From positions 620,001 through 684,000 of the forward strand of contig NZ_CAKASL010000001.1 of NCBI RefSeq assembly GCF_916858655.1: a stretch of DNA of 64,000 bases. The letters are read 5' to 3'. Source of the DNA: Aeromicrobium sp. Leaf350 (GTDB lineage Bacteria; Actinomycetota; Actinomycetes; Propionibacteriales; Nocardioidaceae). How positions within the stretch are numbered: position 1 is the first letter of the stretch; each line of letters starts with the position of its first letter. The translations under genes and the position numbers were made by a program. Below the pieces are notes generated by a model. The model did not search any database, was not told the DNA's origin, and saw only the letters and a program-made list of their open reading frames with translations. Positions 38,571 to 47,385 of this stretch are shown here, piece after piece.

Positions 38571-38630
38571 GCGGCCGGAAAACTTTCTTCGTCGCCACGT
38601 AACCCCCGGTGTGGGGCGTCGTTGATACGA

Positions 38631-38727
38631 GTGGATCTGACACTTTCTCCCTCCCGTCAGATCCACAGTGCCCGCTCCTCGTGGCACAACAGAGCCCGGT
38701 CACTTTCTCCCTCCCGACCGGGCTCTG
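38631..38727. repeat. twin hairpins with identical 14-base pyrimidine loop
   Basis: Hairpin 1: stem GTGGATCTGAC / GTCAGATCCAC (11 bp, 38631-38666). Hairpin 2: stem CAGAGCCCGGTC / GACCGGGCTCTG (12 bp, 38690-38727). The stems are unrelated, but both loops are exactly ACTTTCTCCCTCCC (38642-38655 and 38702-38715), 60 bases apart. A smaller GTGCC/GGCAC hairpin (38668-38687) lies between them. Preserved loop with different, fully paired stems is what is expected of a structured RNA or a loop-binding site. Confidence 0.88.
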
Positions 38728-38737
38728 TGCATTTCTC

Positions 38738-38783
38738 CGACACCGGTCGGCGTCGAGGCTCGGGCCTCCGCCGGCCGGTGTCG
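38738..38783. repeat. hairpin with 15-bp arms
   Basis: CGACACCGGTCGGCG and CGCCGGCCGGTGTCG pair at 14 of 15 positions with a 16-base loop. It is followed by seven consecutive C. Confidence 0.75.
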
Positions 38784-38806
38784 TTGCACCCCCCCAGGTG
38801 CCTCCA

Positions 38807-38869
38807 CCAGATGTGTGCAGAAACCGACCTCGATCACGCAGGATCAGGTCGGTTTCTGCACACATCTGG
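38807..38869. terminator. 28-bp bulged hairpin after GMC oxidoreductase
   Basis: The arms 38807-38830 and 38846-38869 (24 bp, perfect; beginning CCAGATGTGTGCAG) extend with GATC/GATC around an ACGCAG loop, leaving one bulged C. It is 26 bases beyond the GMC stop, so termination of that gene is likely. The arm tip CCAGATGTG also occurs in the palindrome at 51552. Confidence 0.75.
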
Positions 38870-38894
38870 AGGCCCCGCGGGGACCGGCGCCTCG

Positions 38895-40589
38895 TCAGCT
38901 GACGATGGGCAGGCGCAGGGCCGCGGGAGCGTCGTCGGGGACGACGGGGCTCTTCGGGGCCACCGGCTCGACCCGGCGATAGGCCTCGGTGACGTCCGGG
39001 CGCGTGTCGGTCTCACCCTTGTTGGGCCAGAACGACATCGCGCGCTCGGCCTGCGCCGTGATCGTGAGCGAGGGGTTGACGCCGAGGTTCGCCGTGATGG
39101 CCGAGCCGTCGACGACGTGCAGGCCGTCGTGCCCGTACAGGCGGTGGAACGGGTCGATGACGCCCGACTCCGCGCTGTCGCCGATGCAGGCCCCGCCCAT
39201 GAAGTGCGCGGTCAGCGGCACGTTGAACGGCTCGCCGATCGTGCCGCCGGCGGTGCCGGGCATGTGCTTGGCCATCCGCTGCACGGCCTCGTGCCCCTCG
39301 GGGATGAAGGCCGGGTTGGGCGCACCGTGACCCTGGCGCGAGGTCAGGCGCTTGCGCCCGAGCAGTCCGCGCTTGGTGTAGGTCGTGATCGAGTTGTCGT
39401 GCGTCTGCATGACGAGCGCGATGACCGTGCGCTCCGACCAGTGCCGCAGGTCGTAGAGCTTGAACAGGTTGCGCTTCTGCGTCCACATCTCACGCACCCA
39501 GACGCGCCAGCGCGCCTTCGGACCGCTGCCGTCGGTCAGGACGGTCTGCATCAGCGACATCGCGTTCGAGCCCTTGCCGTAGCGCACGGGCTCGATGTGG
39601 GTGTGCTCGTTCGGGTGGAACGACGACGTGATCGCGACGCCCTCGCTGTAGTCGATGTCCTTGCCGTCGGAGATCGCGCCGAGGAGCGCCTCGGAGTTGG
39701 TACGGGTCAACAGGCCCAGCCGCTGCGAGACGTTCGGCAGGTCGCCGGAGTCGCGCATCTTGTGCAGCAGCTTCTGCGTGCCCATCGTGCTGGCCGCGAG
39801 GACGACCTGCTGGGCCCGCAGCTTGCGGTGCCGGCGGAAGCGCTTGTTGGTGCGTCGGGTCTCGATCTCGTAACCGCCGCCCGGCAGCGGACGCACCGCC
39901 GTGACGGTCGTGAGCGGGTGGACCTCGGCGCCGTTGGTCTCGGCGAGGTGCAGGTAGTTCTTGACGAGCGTGTTCTTGGCGTTGTGACGGCAGCCCGTCA
40001 TGCACTCGCCGCAGTTGATGCAGGCGTTGCGGTCGGGTCCGGCGCCGCCGAAGTACGGGTCGCCCATGTTCGCGCCCTGCTCGTCGCCGAACAGCACGCC
40101 GACGGGCGTGTGGTGGAACGTGCCCTCGACGCCCATCTCGGTCGCGACCTGCTTGATGAGCCGGTCGGCCTCGGTCTCGTACGGGTAGATGCTGACGCCG
40201 AGCATCCGCTTCGCCTGGTTGTAGTACGGGGCGAGCTCGGAGCGCCAGTCGGTGATGTGGCCCCAGGCCGGGTCCTTGTAGAACGGGTCGAGCGGCTCGT
40301 AGAGGGTGTTGGCGTAGACGAGCGAGCCGCCGCCGACCCCGGCACCGGACAGGATCAGGACGTCCTTGAGCTTGTCGATGCGCTGGATGCCGTAGCACCC
40401 GATCTGCGGCATCCACAGGAACTTGCGCAGACGCCAGGAGCTCTTGGCGAAGTCCTCGTCCTCGAAGCGCTTGCCCGCCTCGAGCACCGCGACCTTGTAG
40501 CCCTTCTCGGTCAGGCGGAGCGCCGAGACGCTCCCGCCGAACCCGGAGCCGATCACGATGACGTCGTAGTCGAATTCGTTGTCAGTCAT
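38895..40589 (-). CDS. GMC-family FAD oxidoreductase (cholesterol-oxidase/ChoD-like)
   Basis: The 564-residue flavoprotein has FAD-binding VIGSGFGGSVSALRL (12-26) and VLEAGK (35-40), GAGVGGGSLVYANTL (82-96), and a C-terminal GMC domain ending LHVVDGSAITANLGVNPSLTITAQAERA. It contains CINCGECMTGC with four cysteines (C190, C193, C196, C200; CxxCxxCxxxC), a ferredoxin-like cluster motif also seen in the mycobacterial ChoD branch. The substrate is not clear; sterol oxidation is only a family suggestion. ATG 40589 follows GAGGAG. It is in the same guaB-guaA neighbourhood as Rv3409c. Confidence 0.88.
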   Translation of the reverse strand: MTDNEFDYDVIVIGSGFGGSVSALRLTEKGYKVAVLEAGKRFEDEDFAKSSWRLRKFLWMPQIGCYGIQRIDKLKDVLILSGAGVGGGSLVYANTLYEPLDPFYKDPAWGHITDWRSELAPYYNQAKRMLGVSIYPYETEADRLIKQVATEMGVEGTFHHTPVGVLFGDEQGANMGDPYFGGAGPDRNACINCGECMTGCRHNAKNTLVKNYLHLAETNGAEVHPLTTVTAVRPLPGGGYEIETRRTNKRFRRHRKLRAQQVVLAASTMGTQKLLHKMRDSGDLPNVSQRLGLLTRTNSEALLGAISDGKDIDYSEGVAITSSFHPNEHTHIEPVRYGKGSNAMSLMQTVLTDGSGPKARWRVWVREMWTQKRNLFKLYDLRHWSERTVIALVMQTHDNSITTYTKRGLLGRKRLTSRQGHGAPNPAFIPEGHEAVQRMAKHMPGTAGGTIGEPFNVPLTAHFMGGACIGDSAESGVIDPFHRLYGHDGLHVVDGSAITANLGVNPSLTITAQAERAMSFWPNKGETDTRPDVTEAYRRVEPVAPKSPVVPDDAPAALRLPIVS

Positions 40590-40603
40590 GCCCATCTCCT
40601 CAC

Positions 40604-42196
40604 TCACCGACGCACCGTGGTGCGTCGCAGGACGCGCAGCAGGAACGTCAGAACGGCAGCGTACGGCTTCGCGGGGATCGCGGCAGGTCCCGCGACCGGC
40701 ACCAGTCGCTGCACGCCCACGGACTGGGTCTCGGTGTAGCGGTAGTAGCCCTCGGCTCCCTGCCGGCGGCCGGTGCCCGAGGTGCGCATGCCGCCCATCG
40801 GGGCGTCGATGCTGCCGAACGTGGCCGCGAAGCCCTCGTTGATGTTGACCGTGCCGGCCTTGATGCGCGGCGCGATGCTGCGGGCCAGCGCGACCGGACC
40901 GAAGAGCGAGGCGTTCAGGCCGTACTCGCCCGCGTTGGCGAGCTCGACGGCCTCCTCGACGCTGCCGTAGCGGTACAGCGAGACGAGGGGTCCGAAGGTC
41001 TCCTCCGCGAAGCACTCGGCCGCCTCGGTGACGTCCTCGAGCACGGTGGGCTCGTAGAAGTACGGGCCCAGGTCGGGACGCGCGCGCCCGCCGGCCAGGA
41101 CCGTCGCGCCATTCGCGACGGCGTCGTCGACGTGCTTGGTGACCGTCTCGAGCTGGCTGGCCGAGACGAGCGAGCCCATGTCGACGTCCCAGTCGAGCGA
41201 CGCGCCCAGGCTCATCGAGGACACGCGGCGGACGAACGCGTCACGGAACTCGTCGTACAGCGAGTCGTGCACGTAGAGCCGCTCGATCGAGACGCACAGC
41301 TGGCCGGCCGACGAGAAGCACGCGCCCACGGCCCCCTCGGCGGCCTTCTCGACGTCCGCGCCGGGCAGCACCACGAGCGGGTTCTTGCCGCCGAGCTCGA
41401 GGGAGTAACCGATCAGGCGCTCCGCGGCGAGCTTCGCGATGCCCGTTCCCGTGGCGGTCGATCCGGTGAAGCAGATGTAGTCGGACTGCTCGACGATCGC
41501 CGTGCCGACCACGGACCCGGCACCGCTGACCACCTGCCAGACGTCGGTCGGCGCACCGGCCTTGCGCAGCAGCTCGAGCGCGGCGAGGGCCGTCAGCGGG
41601 CTCTGGCTGTCGGGCTTCTGCACCACGACGTTGCCCGCGGCGATCGCCGGGATGCCGTCGGCCAGAGCCATCGTGAGCGGGTAGTTCCAGGGGCTGATGA
41701 TGCCGACGACGCCCTTCGGCACGTGGTGGACCGTGACCTGCGTGATGAGCGGGAAGACGCCGACGCCCCGCCGGCTGCCGGCCAGGTGGCGCAACCTGCG
41801 GCCGTAGTACCGCGCGGTGAGCGCGAGGTGCAGCACCTCGTCGTAGGCGTGCTTGCGGGTCTTGCCCGACTCGAGCTGGATCAGGTCCATGAGCTCGCCC
41901 TGGTGCGCGAGCACGAGGTCGTGCAGGCGGATCAGCATCGAGGCTCGGTCGCGGACGGCCGTCGTGGCCCAGCGGGCCTGGGCGACGCGAGCCGCGTCGA
42001 AGGCGGCGTCGACGTCGTCGAGGCCCGAGACGGGGACCTCGGCCAGCGGCTCGCCGGTGAACGGCGTCGAGGTGGTGCGGGACTCCCCCGTGGTGGAACG
42101 GATCAGGCGGGTGAGCTCGGCGACCCGGGTCGCGGAGATCGGGGCGTCCTCGGTCTGCGAAGGGACACCAGGACGCGCTGCGGTGGACGACGACAT
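40604..42196 (-). CDS. gabD2: succinic-semialdehyde dehydrogenase (NADP+), GabD2 type
   Basis: This 530-residue aldehyde dehydrogenase has N171 in SPWNYPL, K194, FTGSTATGTGIA (243-254), the general base E267 in LELGGKNP and nucleophile C301 in SAGQLCVSIERLYV. The IER after the cysteine and the overall sequence match the GabD2 branch of actinobacteria, which oxidises succinic semialdehyde to succinate. It ends 14 bases before the GMC gene and is probably co-transcribed with it. ATG 42196 lies six bases after TATGCT, inside an operator-like palindrome. Confidence 0.9.
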   Translation of the reverse strand: MSSSTAARPGVPSQTEDAPISATRVAELTRLIRSTTGESRTTSTPFTGEPLAEVPVSGLDDVDAAFDAARVAQARWATTAVRDRASMLIRLHDLVLAHQGELMDLIQLESGKTRKHAYDEVLHLALTARYYGRRLRHLAGSRRGVGVFPLITQVTVHHVPKGVVGIISPWNYPLTMALADGIPAIAAGNVVVQKPDSQSPLTALAALELLRKAGAPTDVWQVVSGAGSVVGTAIVEQSDYICFTGSTATGTGIAKLAAERLIGYSLELGGKNPLVVLPGADVEKAAEGAVGACFSSAGQLCVSIERLYVHDSLYDEFRDAFVRRVSSMSLGASLDWDVDMGSLVSASQLETVTKHVDDAVANGATVLAGGRARPDLGPYFYEPTVLEDVTEAAECFAEETFGPLVSLYRYGSVEEAVELANAGEYGLNASLFGPVALARSIAPRIKAGTVNINEGFAATFGSIDAPMGGMRTSGTGRRQGAEGYYRYTETQSVGVQRLVPVAGPAAIPAKPYAAVLTFLLRVLRRTTVRR

Positions 42197-42202
42197 TGGA
42201 TC

Positions 42203-42208
42203 AGCATA
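42203..42208 (-). promoter_or_regulatory. -10 element, leaderless gabD2
   Basis: TATGCT on the minus strand, then GATCCA, then ATG 42196. Confidence 0.55.
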
Positions 42209-42219
42209 CCGCCGGTATG
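42205..42219. promoter_or_regulatory. perfect palindromic operator over the gabD2 promoter
   Basis: CATACC-GCC-GGTATG, a perfect 6-3-6 inverted repeat, overlaps the gabD2 -10 element. This is typical of TetR or similar repressor sites that block RNA polymerase directly. The regulator is not adjacent. Confidence 0.6.
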
Positions 42220-42281
42220 TGACGTGTGCCATCGGCTGTTCGGCCGCGTGCGACCGAGCCCGTCTGACCTGCGGCGATGCG

Positions 42282-42698
42282 TCAGGAGGTGACGACCGCC
42301 GCGACCACGACCACCGCCAGGGTGGCCAGCGCCGCGACCACGTGGCCGGCGAGGACCCACGGCCACGCCCTCGCGCCCCGGGCCAGGGCGACGATCAGGC
42401 CCACCAGCGAGACGGTGCACGCCAGGACCAGGGCCGCCAGGCAGGCCAGGACCGTGACGACGTAGGCGGTCGTGCCGGACTCGGTGCAGATGGGCGGGTC
42501 GGTGTGGCTCGGACCGCAGGCCAGGCCGACCAGCAGGGCGAACGGCGAGAAGACCAGGAGGAAGCCGCTCCCCGCAGCCAGCACGACCCACCCGAACACC
42601 GACAGCACCATGTCGACCGGGTGCGTGGCCGGCGACACCCGCGGCGGAGCGTGCTGCGGGTGCGGACCGCCGAACGGCGCAGGGTGCGGGTGGCTCAC
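42282..42698 (-). CDS. small membrane protein, DUF4190-like layout
   Basis: This 138-residue protein has a His/Pro-rich cytoplasmic head (SHPHPAPFGGPHPQHAPP), then three hydrophobic segments (about 33-56, 72-102 and 110-136) with two cysteines in the loop between the first two. No family is recognised with certainty. Its GTG start overlaps the nitrilase stop by four bases, making it the last gene of the guaB3 operon. Confidence 0.6.
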   Translation of the reverse strand: MSHPHPAPFGGPHPQHAPPRVSPATHPVDMVLSVFGWVVLAAGSGFLLVFSPFALLVGLACGPSHTDPPICTESGTTAYVVTVLACLAALVLACTVSLVGLIVALARGARAWPWVLAGHVVAALATLAVVVVAAVVTS

Positions 42699-43465
42699 AC
42701 CCTCGATCGTCGCACCGTGCCGAGCTCGCGTCTCTCGGACAGCATGGGGTGAAGTCCCCTGGTCGTCGCGACGAGACCGAGGTCCAGGTCGGCGACCGCG
42801 ACACCGGCGACACCGTCCGGCACGGCGGCCAGCGTGCGACCCTCCGGGTCGTGGATCGCGGCCCCGCCGCAGAACTCGGCACCTCCGCACTCCCCCACCA
42901 GGGCTCCGACGGCCACGAAGAACCCGTTGTCGAGCGCTCGGGCCCGCGTGTAGAGGTCGCGGCGGTGCTCGCTGCCGGCGAAGAACGCGATCGAGGCGGC
43001 GTACACGAGCGCGCCGGCGTCGGCCGCCGCTCGGCCGTGCTCGGGGAAGCTGGTGTCGTAGCAGGTCGCGAGGCCGACGGGAGCGGACGAGAGGTCGAGG
43101 ACGGTGCCCGACTCCCCTGGCGCGAAGCAGTCCTGCTCGCCGCCGGACAGGTGCTGCTTGTCGTACACCCGCTGCACCTCGGCACCGCCGAACGCCAGCG
43201 TGCTGAGGGTGGGCGCGCCACGGCCCGCGATCGCGGCGCCCGCCAGCACGAGCGTGCCGCCGGCGACCGCCGCGTCCTGCAGGGGCAGGAGACGCGGGTC
43301 GTCGGCCTCGATGACCGGCGGTGGCAACGTGTAGCCGGTGAGGAAGAGCTCGGGCAGCACCAGCAGCTCGGCGCCCTCGGCCCGCGCGACTGCCTCGACC
43401 GCGGTGGCGACGTTGGCCTCGACGTCGCCCGCGACCGACGCCAGCTGCGCCACCGCGACCTTCAC
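42695..43465 (-). CDS. carbon-nitrogen hydrolase (nitrilase superfamily)
   Basis: This 256-residue amidase-type hydrolase has the full Glu-Lys-Cys triad: E39 in LLVLPELFLTGY, K103 in VYDKQHL and C135 in GLATCYDTSFPE. It most resembles stand-alone amidases such as omega-amidase or deaminated-glutathione amidase; the substrate is open. It is translated in a tight overlap series (guaB3, GNAT, nitrilase, membrane protein), each with a 4-base overlap. Confidence 0.9.
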   Translation of the reverse strand: MKVAVAQLASVAGDVEANVATAVEAVARAEGAELLVLPELFLTGYTLPPPVIEADDPRLLPLQDAAVAGGTLVLAGAAIAGRGAPTLSTLAFGGAEVQRVYDKQHLSGGEQDCFAPGESGTVLDLSSAPVGLATCYDTSFPEHGRAAADAGALVYAASIAFFAGSEHRRDLYTRARALDNGFFVAVGALVGECGGAEFCGGAAIHDPEGRTLAAVPDGVAGVAVADLDLGLVATTRGLHPMLSERRELGTVRRSRV

Positions 43466-43926
43466 GACGCGCTCAGGCGCTTCGCGAAGCAGACCGACTC
43501 CGGGACCGAGAGGTACGGCTCGAACACCGCCACCTCGTCGTACCCGCTGCGGCGGTACAGCGCGAGGGCCGACTCCTGCCGCTGCCCCGTGTGCAGGAGC
43601 ATCCGGGACGCCCCCGCCTCCCGGGCGCGCTGCTCGAGCTCGTCCAGCAGCACGCGACCGAGCCCACGACCGCGACCGGCGGGTGGCACGAACATCCGCT
43701 TCGCCTCGACGTCGTCACCGAGACGACGCAGTGCTCCCGTCCCGAGCGCCAGGTCGCCCTGCGTCAGCAGGAGCGTGACGAGGAACGAGTCGGGGTCGAG
43801 CCGCTCCGCTGCGGCGTCGTGCCGGGCCGCTCCGTAGAGGGCCGCCATCTCGGCAGCCATGTCGGCGCGCAGCCGCACGACGTCGTCGTGGTCGGTCGCG
43901 ACCTCGCGGACCGCGACGGGCCTCAC
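43462..43926 (-). CDS. GNAT-family N-acetyltransferase
   Basis: This 154-residue protein has the GNAT core: FLVTLLLTQGDLALGTGALRRL, the acetyl-CoA loop VPPAGRGRGLGRVLLDELEQRARE and the C-terminal helix TGQRQESALALYRRSGYDEV. GTG start overlaps the guaB3 stop. The substrate is unknown. Placement between guaB3 and a nitrilase suggests an operon handling small nitrogen compounds, but this is only inference. Confidence 0.87.
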   Translation of the reverse strand: MRPVAVREVATDHDDVVRLRADMAAEMAALYGAARHDAAAERLDPDSFLVTLLLTQGDLALGTGALRRLGDDVEAKRMFVPPAGRGRGLGRVLLDELEQRAREAGASRMLLHTGQRQESALALYRRSGYDEVAVFEPYLSVPESVCFAKRLSAS

Positions 43927-45029
43927 CCGACGACGACCTCGACCCGCTGGAACTCCTTGAGCTCGGTGTAGCCCGTGGTCGCCATGGCCCGCTTGAGCGC
44001 ACCGATGAGGTTCATCGTGCCGTCCGGGACGGTCGAGGGGCCGAAGAGCACGGACTCCAGCGAGCCGACGGTGCCGAACTCGACGCGCTCGCCGCGCGGC
44101 AGCTCGGCGTGCCAGGCCTCGGCGCCCCAGTGGTAGCCACGTCCGGGCGCCTCGTGGGCCCGGGCCAGCGGCGAGCCGATCATGATCGCGTCGGCGCCAC
44201 AGGCGACCGCCTTGGCGATGTCGCCGCTGCGGCCGATCGAGCCGTCGGCGATGACGTGCACGTAGCGTCCGCCGGACTCGTCGAGGTAGTCGCGACGGGC
44301 CGCCGCGACGTCGGCGACGGCCGAGGCCATGGGCACCGCGAGCCCGAGGACCGACCGCGTCGTGTGGGCGGCGCCGCCGCCGAAGCCGACGAGCACCCCC
44401 GCCGCGCCGGTGCGCATCAGGTGGAGGGCGGCCTGGTAGGTCGCGCAGCCGCCGACGATCACGGGGACGTCGAGCTCGTAGATGAACTGCTTGAGGTTCA
44501 GCGGCTCGGTCTGGCCCGAGACGTGCTCGGCGGAGACCGTCGTGCCGCGGATGACGAAGATGTCGACGCCGGCCTGGACCACGACGTCGGCGAACTGCTT
44601 GGTGCGCTGCGGCGAGAGGGCGGCGGCGACCGTGACGCCGGCCTCCCGGACCTCCTGCAGACGACTCACGATGAGCTCGGGCTTGATCGGCTCGGCGTAG
44701 ATCTCCTGCATCCGTGCGTTCGCGGCCACCGGGTCGAGGCTCGCGATCTCGGCCAGGAGCGGCTCCGGGTCGTCGTAGCGGGTCCACAGGCCCTCGAGGT
44801 CGAGCACGCCGAGGCCACCGAAGCGGCCCAGCGCGATGGCCGTCGCCGGGCTCATGACCGAGTCCATCGGCGCCGCCAGCACCGGCAGGTCGAAGCGGTA
44901 GGCGTCGATCTGCCAGGCGGTCGAGACCTCCTCCGGGTCGCGCGTGCGCCGGCTCGGCACGATCGCGATGTCGTCGAAGGAGTACGCCCGGCGGCCGCGC
45001 TTCGCGGCTCCGATGTCGAGATCAGCCAT
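43923..45029 (-). CDS. guaB3: GuaB3 family IMPDH-related protein
   Basis: This 368-residue TIM-barrel protein belongs to the GuaB3 branch beside IMP dehydrogenase and GMP reductase and lacks CBS domains. The catalytic loop reads GFGGGAAHTTRS: where IMPDH has GSICTTR, the active cysteine is replaced by His222. The phosphate-binding segments ADGSIGRSGDIAKAVACGADAIMIGSPLA and KEFQRVEVVVG are typical. Cyanobacterial GuaB3 has been reported as a GMP reductase; whether the Cys-lacking actinobacterial form is active is not clear. It heads a four-gene operon with 4-base overlaps. ATG is six bases after TAGGGT. Confidence 0.92.
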   Translation of the reverse strand: MADLDIGAAKRGRRAYSFDDIAIVPSRRTRDPEEVSTAWQIDAYRFDLPVLAAPMDSVMSPATAIALGRFGGLGVLDLEGLWTRYDDPEPLLAEIASLDPVAANARMQEIYAEPIKPELIVSRLQEVREAGVTVAAALSPQRTKQFADVVVQAGVDIFVIRGTTVSAEHVSGQTEPLNLKQFIYELDVPVIVGGCATYQAALHLMRTGAAGVLVGFGGGAAHTTRSVLGLAVPMASAVADVAAARRDYLDESGGRYVHVIADGSIGRSGDIAKAVACGADAIMIGSPLARAHEAPGRGYHWGAEAWHAELPRGERVEFGTVGSLESVLFGPSTVPDGTMNLIGALKRAMATTGYTELKEFQRVEVVVG

Positions 45030-45035
45030 GCGCCC

Positions 45036-45041
45036 ACCCTA
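45036..45041 (-). promoter_or_regulatory. -10 element, leaderless guaB3
   Basis: TAGGGT on the minus strand, then GGGCGC, then ATG 45029. Confidence 0.55.
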
Positions 45042-45086
45042 TCGGCGCGCTGTCCCGACCCCGCGCCCTGCGGTGCGAGCCTCGCC

Positions 45087-45160
45087 CCCTGAGGTGCGAG
45101 GAACGAGCCGCTCCCCGCCCCTTGAGGTGCGAGGAACGAGCCTCGAAAGGGGCACCTCAA
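45087..45160. repeat. 33-bp direct repeat with hairpin at the SRPBCC gene end
   Basis: TGAGGTGCGAGGAACGAGCC occurs at 45090-45109 and again at 45123-45142, with a diverged copy upstream (from 45069). TTGAGGTGC (45122-45130) also pairs with GCACCTCAA (45152-45160), and the latter arm contains the stop codon of the SRPBCC gene. Confidence 0.8.
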
Positions 45161-45660
45161 CCAGCAGGCGTGGTCTCCGCGAGCTCCTTCAGGTTCAGCA
45201 GCTGGCGGCGGGCCATCGGCAGGTCGCCCAGGCACACCGCGGTCGCGGTGCCGCGGGGTGGGTTGCCGGCGAGCTTCAGCAGCAACCGCGTCGAGCCGTC
45301 CTGCTGCGGCGCGACGAGGTAGGACATCGCGACACCGAGGATCGACGCGGTGAGCTCCCGCCCCGGCTCGGCGGCCAGGACCCGACCGACGCTGCGCCCC
45401 GCCGTGGCGGTGAACGGGTCGCCGACGGCCGGCTCGGGCAGGTCCGAGCGCACGCGAGGCGACCGCCGGCCGAGGTTGTCGATCCAGTCGTACGAGTACG
45501 GCGCCAGGCGGATCTGCGTGACCCACGACCACACGACGGCCGGCGTCGCCGCCACGCTCACCCCGCGCCAGGCCTGCAGCGTCGGATCGAGCACGAACGC
45601 GTCGCATCCGTAGGTCAGGCGGGTCTCGGCGTCACTGACGCCCCAGCGGTCACCGAGCAC
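45157..45660 (-). CDS. SRPBCC-fold (polyketide cyclase-like) protein
   Basis: This 167-residue protein shows the START/SRPBCC pattern: RGVSVAATPAVVWSWVTQIRLAPYSYDWIDNLGRRSPR near the start and a strand series ending GSTRLLLKLAGN, with a C-terminal helix. Such proteins bind hydrophobic ligands; the ligand is unknown. GTG 45660 is 15 bases after the guaB stop, so it is likely in the guaB transcript. An internal GTG (VSDAETRL) is a possible shorter start. Confidence 0.75.
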   Translation of the reverse strand: MLGDRWGVSDAETRLTYGCDAFVLDPTLQAWRGVSVAATPAVVWSWVTQIRLAPYSYDWIDNLGRRSPRVRSDLPEPAVGDPFTATAGRSVGRVLAAEPGRELTASILGVAMSYLVAPQQDGSTRLLLKLAGNPPRGTATAVCLGDLPMARRQLLNLKELAETTPAG

Positions 45661-45675
45661 GCGCCCGGCCCGCCC

Positions 45676-47385
<1,710 letters not shown>

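Larger units (their letters stand above)
38571..38894. other. 324-base intergenic region with four large hairpins
   Basis: There is no credible ORF. It holds, in order, a small CCCC/GGGG hairpin (38603-38617), twin hairpins with identical loops (38631-38666, 38690-38727), a 15-bp-arm hairpin (38738-38783), a run of seven C (38789-38795) and a 28-bp bulged hairpin (38807-38869). It separates the guaA promoter from the GMC oxidoreductase stop. Confidence 0.9.

Noticed and set aside
38631-38727. Direct assignment as 6C RNA
   Set aside because: 6C RNA has six or more consecutive C in each loop; these loops are CTCCCTCCC. Kept as an unnamed twin-hairpin candidate.
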